DNA from: JBEIHX01 sp040381075
Lineage (GTDB): Bacteria > Pseudomonadota > Alphaproteobacteria > Caulobacterales > Aquidulcibacteraceae
DNA length: 64,000 nucleotides
Reading direction: 5' to 3'
Assembly (NCBI GenBank): GCA_040381075.1
Contig: JBEIHX010000004.1
Coordinates: forward strand, 62,001 to 126,000
Each line of letters opens with the position of its first letter. Within the stretch, counting starts at the first letter, position 1. The notes beneath the pieces were generated by a model. The model was given only the letters and a program-made list of their open reading frames with translations. It was not told the DNA's origin and did no database searches. Both the position numbers and the translations under genes were made by a program. Below, in pieces: positions 1 to 6,789 of the stretch.

Positions 1-1
1 C

Positions 2-454
2 ATCGGCTGCTCCTTCGCCCTTCTCGGCGACATGATCATCGCCTCGGAAAGCGCCTATTTCCTGCAGGCCTTCCGGCGCATCGGCCTCGTGCCTGACGGC
101 GGCTCAACCTACCTCCTGGCGCGCGCCGTGGGCCGCACCCGGGCCATGGAGATGATGCTGATGGGCGAGAAAATCCCAGCCGCCAAGGCCCTGGACTGGG
201 GGCTTGTGAACCGTGTCACGCCGGACGCTGACCTGATGGCGAGCGCGCTGAGTCTGGCCCAGGACATCGCCAGCGGGCCGACCAGGACCCTCGCCATGAT
301 CCGCAAGGCGGCCTGGGCAAGCCTCGACAATGACTGGTCCAGCCAGCTGCACACCGAACGCGTTCTGCAACGTGACGCCGGACGCAGCCGAGACTTCCAG
401 GAAGGCGTCGCCGCATTCCTGCAGAAGCGCCCGGCGAAGTTTACCGGCGCCTGA
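2..454 (+). CDS. Enoyl-CoA hydratase/isomerase family protein, PaaG-like (5' truncated by window edge)
   Basis: The frame is already open at base 2 and runs for 150 residues to the TGA at 452-454, so the N-terminus lies outside the window. The visible part is the crotonase core: a GD segment of the oxyanion-hole half of the fold, then a block reading RIGLVPDGGST, then VGRTRAMEMML and GLVNRV. In crotonases this is the acyl-CoA binding and catalytic region. The aspartate in PDGGST, where classical hydratases carry PGAGGT, is typical of the PaaG/PaaB branch (2-(1,2-epoxy-dihydrophenyl)acetyl-CoA isomerase), so isomerase activity is as likely as hydration. The exact substrate cannot be read from the sequence. 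It probably works in cytoplasmic beta-oxidation or aromatic acyl-CoA breakdown; several acyl-CoA dehydrogenases occur later in the window but not in one operon. Confidence 0.9.
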   Translation: MGCSFALLGDMIIASESAYFLQAFRRIGLVPDGGSTYLLARAVGRTRAMEMMLMGEKIPAAKALDWGLVNRVTPDADLMASALSLAQDIASGPTRTLAMIRKAAWASLDNDWSSQLHTERVLQRDAGRSRDFQEGVAAFLQKRPAKFTGA

Positions 455-838
455 GCAACAAGGGGGCGCGGCCTCACCAGCCGCGCGGTCCCCGGGCGCC
501 AGACTGATCCGCAACGCCCCCTCGGACGGGGCGGCCCTGCGCGGACATCCCGGGCGGACCGGGTGACGCGCACCCTTCACAACGCCCCCGCCATAAGGAC
601 ACCCAGCCGCGAACGGTCGCTCGCTCAGACACCCGGGCCCGGGAGCAAAGGCGGCGGCGCGCGGGGCGCCTTGGGTGATCGATAAAAACCCTGGCCAATG
701 CGCCTGGCCAGTATGTCTGCAGGCTGCGACCCTGTGCCCGAGCGGCGTAAGCGGATCCGCAAACGGCTCCGACCCCAGCGCCGGGACTTCAGACCCGTAG
801 CCGGGGCGCGCCCCCCGCAGACGCCAGGGCCTGCCCGT
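455..838. other. Intergenic region between convergent genes
   Basis: This stretch separates the enoyl-CoA hydratase-like gene from the convergent DUF6165 gene. Apart from one GC-rich hairpin just after the first stop codon I see no coding sequence; the frames crossing it are arginine- and proline-rich shadows. Confidence 0.6.
466..486 (+). terminator. Possible terminator hairpin after the hydratase gene
   Basis: Perfect 7-bp arms, GCGCGGC and GCCGCGC, flank a 7-base loop and begin 12 bases after the stop codon. No T-run follows, so a standard intrinsic terminator is not proven. Confidence 0.3.
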
Positions 839-1222
839 TCAGTAGGGCTTGTACGACTTTTCCTCAAAAATGGAGGAGCCCAGCAATTCATTGATCCGGC
901 GTTTCACCGCAGCACGGCGATCGTTCTCGCGGTAGACTGCACGCGCAAGCTCAATGAACTGCGCCCCGAAGTCCTGAGTGCGCTCGCAGGCCCGCTTTGC
1001 GTCCTCGATATCCCAAAGCGCTGCGTTGACACCCGCAAGCTCGCGGGTCAGCGCGTCCAACGCCTCGCTCGGGGCGATCGCCCCGTCGCGGGCTGCGCAC
1101 AACAGCGCCAGCTCCGCCTCAACATTGGCGCGCTTGGCCGCGTCGATCCGCGCCGCCTTGACCTCAAGAATCGTGATCTTGTCGATCAATTCGCCAGGCG
1201 CCACAGGGATCAGAACGTGCAT
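839..1222 (-). CDS. DUF6165 family protein
   Basis: A 127-residue protein starting MHVLIPVAPGELIDKITIL. The pattern P-V-x-x-G-E-L-x-D-K-I-T-I-L-E near the N-terminus, followed by a mostly helical, charged body, is characteristic of the small DUF6165 family found in proteobacteria. No catalytic motif, signal peptide or membrane segment is visible, so it is probably cytoplasmic. The biochemical function is unknown; I can only give the family. It stands alone, convergent with the upstream gene and followed by about 800 bases without a convincing gene. Confidence 0.75.
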   Translation of the reverse strand: MHVLIPVAPGELIDKITILEVKAARIDAAKRANVEAELALLCAARDGAIAPSEALDALTRELAGVNAALWDIEDAKRACERTQDFGAQFIELARAVYRENDRRAAVKRRINELLGSSIFEEKSYKPY

Positions 1223-2053
1223 GCCCCCCTGTCGCGCGCACAGCGTGCGGCGTCAACAGGTAAGGCGGACAGGCAGCGTTGAAGTGGGGCGCAGCAGCGC
1301 CCGCGCCCTCACCGCCAGCGCTGCCCGACCCGCCGGCCGGCCCAGGCGCCCGCCGGCCCACGCGTGCGGACCCGGACGGCGGCCGCAGCCGGATCATCGC
1401 ACGCCGCATCACGCCCTGCCCATCACCCCAGCCCCGCCAGCACACGCACCGCCAGCACACGCACCGCGATGGCGCGTCCTTAGGAACGCGCAACCATTCT
1501 CTCCTGCGAGCGCCCCGTCATCGACGAGGCGGCTGGATGCACCGCGTGCACATCCTGTATGGCGCCGCAGGAACGCTGGCGGCGACGCCTTCGCCCCAGT
1601 GCGCCTCCATGGCGCAGGCCATCCGGCAGAGGGTCCTGCCATGCTGGCGTGGGAACGTCCGGCCGCCGCAAATGCGCCGCAGGCCAACCCCGGACTGTCC
1701 CGCATGTCCGGTCTTCTGGATGCGTCCCAGAACCGTTGCAGCTGCGGGTGACTGTTTCAGACCCGACAACAGACTGTCAGACGGGGAGATGACAGTCCCG
1801 GCAAAAGCACGAAAACTGCAGACGACGCAGGGTTCATGGGTGATACATCAGGCGAGGGGGCGATCTGTGAAGATCCCCCGACGCAACAGCCCGCCGCGCA
1901 CGACCATGTCAGGCGCAAGCCTCTCACAGCTCCTGCACGCTTGAGGAAATTCAGGACTTGAGGCGATGCGGCGCCGAGGCGGCGCATGAGGATCGCAGCG
2001 GTCGTTACAAATCCAGGAAAGCGCAGGCTGCACGAAAGTCAACGCCCCGCGCG
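1223..2053. other. Long intergenic region without convincing genes
   Basis: No frame here shows a recognisable domain or normal protein composition. Two small structures are visible: a 15-bp tandem duplication at 1436-1465, and a hairpin with arms GACTGTC (1772-1778) and GACAGTC (1791-1797). A 51-codon frame begins at 1789 directly behind a GGGGAG, but it has no recognisable content and I do not call it. The size of the gap next to two accessory-looking clusters fits a region of insertion or decay. Confidence 0.5.
1436..1465. repeat. Tandem repeat, 2 x 15 bp
   Basis: Two identical copies of the unit GCCAGCACACGCACC in non-coding sequence. One of many unrelated intergenic tandem repeats in this window. 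Confidence 0.8.
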
Positions 2054-3043
2054 CTAAAGATACATCCGTATCGAGCGCGATTCATCCGTGCACTCACGCA
2101 GATGCGCATGCGCCCAGATGGCAGGCGACAGAACGTCAAGCGGCCCTGTCCGGTATGGCTCGCCGGTTCTGGCCTCCTGCTGGAGACGCAGCATGCGCCG
2201 GTCCTGTTGCAACACGGGCCAGTGAAACGCCTTCAGTGCGCCGCGCTTGAACCACGCGGGCAAGAGCCCCCTGCGCGTGGCGAAATGGGCCCATGGCCGC
2301 GTCCGCCCCTGGTCCTCCGGGGCAAACACCACCGCGATGGACAGCATCCCGCCCCGTTCAGCTTCGAGGCGCACCTCTCCGATCGTGGGCGGCCAAAGCC
2401 GACCGATGCTGCGTGCGCGCCTGCCCTCCATCACCCCCGACAGCAGGGCGACGTTGCGCCGCCGCTCGACATAAGTCGCCTCCGCGCCCCAGGGTCCACA
2501 TCGGACATCCACCTCCACCAGCTTTCGGCGATGCGGTGAGCGGACCAGCCAGGGGTGAACATGATGCGGGTGCGCAGGATCCAGATGATTTTCCAGCGCA
2601 TCAAGCAGGCCCGCTTCGGAAGGCGCCAGCTCCCACCAGAAGCGGTCCAGCGTCGTATCGTCCATTGCGTCTGGAAGAGCCGGGAATGCGCTGGGATTAT
2701 CCGCGAGGCTGACCCAGACCAGTCCAGCCGCGATCCTGACCGCAACTGTGGACGCCGAAACCTCCGGGCATGAGCTGGCGCCCGGCGCCTCCACACACTG
2801 CCCATCCCGACCGAACCGCCACCCGTGATACGGGCAGGCGATGGTTCCATCCCGCACGGCGCCGCGCGACAGCGGGACCCCACGATGGGGACATCGGTCC
2901 CTGAAAACCGCCACCTGTTCGCCCGAGCGAAAAAGGACGAGGTTGCGCCCCAGCAGTCTTGCCGAGTGCGGCTTGTGCGCCGTCACATTGTGGAGCATGG
3001 CGACAGGATGCCAGCCCTGGGCAATGGCGATCGGCCACTCCAT
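2054..3043 (-). CDS. Rieske non-heme iron oxygenase, alpha-subunit type
   Basis: A 329-residue protein. Near the N-terminus is a Rieske [2Fe-2S] centre: C51-P-H53-R-G and C70-P-Y-H73-G-W. Further on lies a mononuclear iron site with the spacing D155-x2-H158-x4-H163. These are the two metal sites of ring-hydroxylating and related oxygenases (VanA/ketosteroid-hydroxylase style), which use electrons from a separate reductase to hydroxylate or demethylate a substrate. No reductase or ferredoxin gene is nearby, so electrons must come from elsewhere. I chose the ATG at 3043 because it overlaps the preceding stop by one base (TGATG); a longer in-frame extension runs inside the upstream gene. It is the last of four overlapping genes (MBL, ATP-grasp, GNAT-like, Rieske), suggesting oxidative tailoring of a small product. 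Substrate unknown. Confidence 0.85.
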   Translation of the reverse strand: MEWPIAIAQGWHPVAMLHNVTAHKPHSARLLGRNLVLFRSGEQVAVFRDRCPHRGVPLSRGAVRDGTIACPYHGWRFGRDGQCVEAPGASSCPEVSASTVAVRIAAGLVWVSLADNPSAFPALPDAMDDTTLDRFWWELAPSEAGLLDALENHLDPAHPHHVHPWLVRSPHRRKLVEVDVRCGPWGAEATYVERRRNVALLSGVMEGRRARSIGRLWPPTIGEVRLEAERGGMLSIAVVFAPEDQGRTRPWAHFATRRGLLPAWFKRGALKAFHWPVLQQDRRMLRLQQEARTGEPYRTGPLDVLSPAIWAHAHLRECTDESRSIRMYL

Positions 3044-4167
3044 CACCAGCCTTCGCGTTTCATCATCGGCGTCACGTAGCGTTCCAGGGCGCCGGCGAGC
3101 AACGTGATCGCCAGACGTCGCCCGAATGACAGATGCCCGGCATAGACAGCCAGGTATTCGATGACGCCCCGTGCGCCGCGCAGGCGCTTGAAATGCGCCG
3201 CTCCAGCTGACCCGTGGAGCGCCACGCCGCGCTCCATGGCCCATTCGCAGAACAGAAATGACGCGATCCGGTACAGTGCATCGCCCTGCGGTCGGCTTGT
3301 ATCGTAACCCACGACCGAGGGGGTCATGATTCCCTCACGCTCCAGCATTCCGGCAACGCACATAATCCGTCCTGCATCGTCACGCGCCAGACGGTAGCGC
3401 ATCATTCCGGTTTCGAGCGTCAGGGCAATGAACTCAGGTGTGAATTGCGGATTGAGCGTCGAATACCGATCAAGGTAGAGCATCCTGTAGAGTTCGGCCA
3501 CGCGCGCGCAATCGGCAGTCTCCAGGCTTTCAACCTCCTGCACCGTCAGGCCCGATTGCGCCAGAGCGCGCCGGTCGTTGCCGAAGGCGTTTCGTGGGCG
3601 CCAGTCGCGCCTGAGGTCGTCCACCACCCATATCTGACGCGCAGGCACCAGGATCCAGCCATCCTTGCGGGCGGCTTCCAGCAGGCGCGGACTGGACCAC
3701 GGGTCCAGCGTGCGCAGGATCAGAAAGTGATCGGGAAACCTGAGCGCCAGCATGCGGCGCATCTCAGGCAGCCCCTCACCCCGCCAGATGCCGTGAAGGT
3801 TCGTCGACAAGAGCCAGTTGTCCAGATGAACAGCCCGGTTGACCTGAGCAGCCCGCAATATCCGGTCGAGCACGGCGAGGGCCGCCCTGGCCACGCTGCG
3901 GCCGCGGGTCATGCCCACAAGATCCATCTCTTCACCCGCATAGAGCACATAGGCGCTGTGGGGGCTGGAGACGTAGGATCGACCGTAGCCCCCATCATCA
4001 ACGGTCACCGGCAACTGGACGCCGTCGCACAGCAGCAACTGCACCTGCGATGTCGCATTGGCAATGAATCTGCCCACGCCGTCGCGCGCCAGCGCCGCCG
4101 CATAACGACCCGCCAAAGCGCCGGTTTGGGCCATCGTGGTCGGATCATTGGTCAGGCAGACGGTCAC
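3043..4167 (-). CDS. GNAT-like acyltransferase of unknown specificity
   Basis: About 374 residues from a GTG at 4167, chosen because GGAGGTGAT lies 4 bases before it and because GTGA overlaps the stop of the ATP-grasp gene. An ATG at 4188 would place that ribosome-binding site inside the coding region. The C-terminal half (roughly residues 205-350) looks like an acyltransferase of the GNAT/FemAB-like fold: a segment around AGRIMCVAGM, then VGYDTSRPQGDALYR, then FKRLRGA near the end. I do not recognise the N-terminal half. Such proteins usually transfer an acyl or aminoacyl group to an amine. Sitting between an ATP-grasp ligase and a Rieske oxygenase, it plausibly acts in the same small-molecule pathway. 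The family assignment is moderate; it could be a FemAB-like aminoacyltransferase. Confidence 0.6.
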   Translation of the reverse strand: MTVCLTNDPTTMAQTGALAGRYAAALARDGVGRFIANATSQVQLLLCDGVQLPVTVDDGGYGRSYVSSPHSAYVLYAGEEMDLVGMTRGRSVARAALAVLDRILRAAQVNRAVHLDNWLLSTNLHGIWRGEGLPEMRRMLALRFPDHFLILRTLDPWSSPRLLEAARKDGWILVPARQIWVVDDLRRDWRPRNAFGNDRRALAQSGLTVQEVESLETADCARVAELYRMLYLDRYSTLNPQFTPEFIALTLETGMMRYRLARDDAGRIMCVAGMLEREGIMTPSVVGYDTSRPQGDALYRIASFLFCEWAMERGVALHGSAGAAHFKRLRGARGVIEYLAVYAGHLSFGRRLAITLLAGALERYVTPMMKREGW

Positions 4168-5318
4168 TGCATCACCTCCCCATCCCATTCGATATCAGAA
4201 GTGGTCGCCGCAGCAGGAGACTGCGCGGCGCGCAGGGCATTGACCGTAAAACCCGCTGCATCGACGAGGCAGGCGAGGCTGACCAGCCCGACGCCGTGTC
4301 GATCGATCACATCGCGTGACCGCCTCCAATCGGCGAGCAGTGCGGCGATCTTCCCGCGGCGCAGGGCGGCAGGGATACCCAGGAAGATCATCGCCGGGCC
4401 CATGTGACGCAACCGGCCCGGTTGGGGCTCCGGGCACGGCTGGTCATCCAGCACGGCTTGGGCAAGTGAAGCCGACGCATCGAATAGGTGCAGCCCGCTG
4501 ACCGCGCGCGGATTGCATTCGATCGGCAAGGTGCGGCCATCTTCGGCGACAATGGCGTCGAAAGAGAGGTGTCCGTTCATTCCGGTCGCCGCTGCGATCC
4601 TCTCGGTTATTCGGCGCAGGGCCGGGCTGGAAATCGCCTCGATCTGGTAGGCGGCCGCCTGGCCGTGTCGCCAGCGCGGGCGATAGGCGGCAAAGGCCGT
4701 CACGCGTCCGCGATGGACGGCCGCCCACGAACAAATTTCCTCTCCCCGAACCCTTTCCTGCGCCACCCAGCGCGCCTGCGGCGTCGGCCCCACGCCACCA
4801 AGGGCGCGCGCACGCGGTCCGATCAGTGTGCGCGTGGCGAAGCGGGAAAACTCCGGCTTGAAAACAAGCCTTTCAGGCGGCGCGAACAGCGCCGCCGGAT
4901 CTACAGGACCTGAAAGCACCCGTGTCTCGGGAACATCGAGGCCAAGCGACGCCGCATAGGCCGGGAACTCCGATTTCGAATGCAGCCTGCGCAATATGGC
5001 CACCGGCGGCGCGAAAACCATGTCCGCATACCCATCAAGCCGCGCCGCTTCAGAAAGCCAAAAAACCTCCTCGCAGGTCGGGATGATCCGTGCTGCGCCA
5101 ATCCTGCCGATCAGATCGACCATCGATGTGCGAAAGTCGGCGAAAGCCTGACGTGGCGGCGGGAGCCGGTGCACTGCAAAGCGCGGACGCAGCGCACGCG
5201 CGGCAAAAGCGGGCGCGCTGTCGGCCAGATGCACCTCATGACCGGCGGCGCGCGCCGCCCGCGCAAGATCCTGCGCGACCGGCGCGCGCGCACCGGTTAT
5301 GATGACAACGCGTTTCAC
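4164..5318 (-). CDS. ATP-grasp carboxylate-amine ligase-like protein
   Basis: A 384-residue cytoplasmic protein. The first 100 residues form a pre-ATP-grasp, Rossmann-like domain (VVIITGARAPVAQDLA), with PTCEEVF near residue 80. The ATP-grasp fold follows: lysines at K115 and K154 (LVFKPEFS), acidic E193-E194, D254 and the C-terminal metal/ATP motif IECNPRAVSGLH with E267, N269 and R271. ATP-grasp enzymes activate a carboxylate as an acyl phosphate and join it to an amine or thiol. This one resembles stand-alone biosynthetic ligases rather than carbamoyl-phosphate synthase. Its start overlaps the MBL gene by 4 bases (ATGA), and its stop overlaps the GNAT-like gene, so the set is translationally coupled. 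Substrate unknown. Confidence 0.8.
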   Translation of the reverse strand: MKRVVIITGARAPVAQDLARAARAAGHEVHLADSAPAFAARALRPRFAVHRLPPPRQAFADFRTSMVDLIGRIGAARIIPTCEEVFWLSEAARLDGYADMVFAPPVAILRRLHSKSEFPAYAASLGLDVPETRVLSGPVDPAALFAPPERLVFKPEFSRFATRTLIGPRARALGGVGPTPQARWVAQERVRGEEICSWAAVHRGRVTAFAAYRPRWRHGQAAAYQIEAISSPALRRITERIAAATGMNGHLSFDAIVAEDGRTLPIECNPRAVSGLHLFDASASLAQAVLDDQPCPEPQPGRLRHMGPAMIFLGIPAALRRGKIAALLADWRRSRDVIDRHGVGLVSLACLVDAAGFTVNALRAAQSPAAATTSDIEWDGEVMQ

Positions 5319-6241
5319 GCCCCCTCACCCTGCGCTTCGCCGGCGCGTCGCCTGCCATGACACGGCGTCAGTCTGACATCGCGGTTGCGGACGGACTGCT
5401 GATGCAGACACTGCAGCGTCGCGCGTGTGCGCCTTGTGTCCCCAGCAGACCCTCCGGTGATCGCCGGAGACGGCATGTTGCGGCGTCGTGCATCAAGCGA
5501 CCACGCTGCGTCAGCCACAGGAACATGACGCCCCCATCGCAGATCATTGAGCACCAGACCCCAATGGCCCGGGCAATGGCCGGGCAGTTCAACGGCGGTC
5601 AGCGAGCCATCCCCCAGGGTGTGAGCCCCTTCGCCGAAGAGCGCGGGATCAGGCCCCGGGGCGATGGCGGGGGCGTCTTCAACGAAGCGCGCGCGGGCAG
5701 GAAAATCCGGCGCAACCAGCGCCGGCAGGAGGCCGCGACGGACCGACGAAAATCTGCTGCCGCGCCAAACCTTATCCAGGCCTGCGCGCATGCGGCGCAG
5801 GGCGGCGTTGGGACAGGCAGGTGTTCCAGCAATATGATCAGCGTGAAAGCGCAACAGCACGGGGTGGCGCACCGCCGCCGGGTCGAAGCCGCGCGCATGC
5901 CGCCGGCTCGCCGCATCCTGTCCTGCGTCGCGCGCGACAGGCGTTGTCCACCGGTACAGCCCCTCCGGCAGGGGCCGCTGGGGCGCGATGAACACCGGAT
6001 CATGGCCGGTGTCGAACAGGATCGGTCCCTCAAGCGGATGTTCGATGAGGATGGCGGCCGCCGGGAAATCGACCGGCCGCCATGCTCCGTCCCGAATGGC
6101 GGAACCCTCCAGATGGAGGCGCTGACCAGTAACCAGGGTCGTCGTCCTGACCTCACGCATCACCGACGCCGTCTCGCCCGGGAATTCACCAAGCCCCGAA
6201 AAATGAGGCGGCACGCATGGCGCAAGATACTGATTGGGCAT
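5315..6241 (-). CDS. MBL-fold metallo-hydrolase with an altered first zinc motif
   Basis: A protein of 308 residues from the ATG at 6241, or about 281 from the ATG at 6160 (MREVRTTTLVTGQ), where family-like sequence begins; neither has a strong ribosome-binding site. Metallo-beta-lactamase-fold features are LFDTGHD (about residue 75), FHADHIAGT (132-140), LPGHCPGHWG, VADAAW and LTPCH near the end. The usual HxHxDH zinc motif reads R131-F-H133-A-D135-H136: the first histidine is missing, apparently through loss of one residue against the common SHFHADH pattern. The later histidines and the bridging aspartate are present. The protein may bind one metal, or be weakened or inactive. It is first in a four-gene overlapping operon, where it might hydrolyse an ester or thioester intermediate. 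Confidence 0.75.
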   Translation of the reverse strand: MPNQYLAPCVPPHFSGLGEFPGETASVMREVRTTTLVTGQRLHLEGSAIRDGAWRPVDFPAAAILIEHPLEGPILFDTGHDPVFIAPQRPLPEGLYRWTTPVARDAGQDAASRRHARGFDPAAVRHPVLLRFHADHIAGTPACPNAALRRMRAGLDKVWRGSRFSSVRRGLLPALVAPDFPARARFVEDAPAIAPGPDPALFGEGAHTLGDGSLTAVELPGHCPGHWGLVLNDLRWGRHVPVADAAWSLDARRRNMPSPAITGGSAGDTRRTRATLQCLHQQSVRNRDVRLTPCHGRRRAGEAQGEGA

Positions 6242-6246
6242 AGATT

Positions 6247-6789
6247 TTAAGCGTCAAACCTCAAATCTGCCGCATCACCGAAGGCGCTACACTCCGTCTG
6301 GCAAACGATAGCGACGTTCGCGTCGATTTGCCAAGCGTGACGCGCAAGAAGGTCAGCGCAGCCTTCCATGGCGGCATCATCAGTTCGGATGACGGCATGG
6401 GCCGGCTTGCCGCAGCGGATCGGATGTTGGGGCTCTGCAACCAACTGGCTGGAGCGCTGTTTGATCAGCGCTGCCTGGGACGGGGTCAGCACAGCCACGG
6501 GTCCATCCTGCGGGCCCGGGCATTTTGCGATCGCGAGTGGGTATGAGGACGGAAACGATTTTGACCGCCCGCGGCGCGACCCGGCTCTGAAGCTGGCATG
6601 CGGACGTCTGCCGGAGACCGGCCTCGACCTCTGTGCACAGCCCACGATCTCTCGATGCGAGACTGCGCCGAAACTCACACCCCTGGTGCGCCTCGCCCGC
6701 GCCCTCTTCGGGCAGTTCTGCGACAGCTTTGCAGCGCCGCCCGCAGCTATGAGGCCCTTTATAGAGGACATTTTCCGCTCCTCAATCAT
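6247..6789 (-). CDS. Hypothetical ORF, uncertain
   Basis: An open frame of up to 180 codons between the GH92 and MBL genes. The N-terminal half is arginine/serine-rich and looks non-coding; the last 80 residues or so look more protein-like (for example VAVLTPSQAALIKQ and ADLLARHAWQIDANVAI). I do not recognise a family, motif or signal sequence. The region is less GC-rich than the neighbouring genes. It may be a small real gene with a downstream start, a gene remnant, or chance. Confidence 0.25.
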   Translation of the reverse strand: MIEERKMSSIKGLIAAGGAAKLSQNCPKRARARRTRGVSFGAVSHREIVGCAQRSRPVSGRRPHASFRAGSRRGRSKSFPSSYPLAIAKCPGPQDGPVAVLTPSQAALIKQRSSQLVAEPQHPIRCGKPAHAVIRTDDAAMEGCADLLARHAWQIDANVAIVCQTECSAFGDAADLRFDA

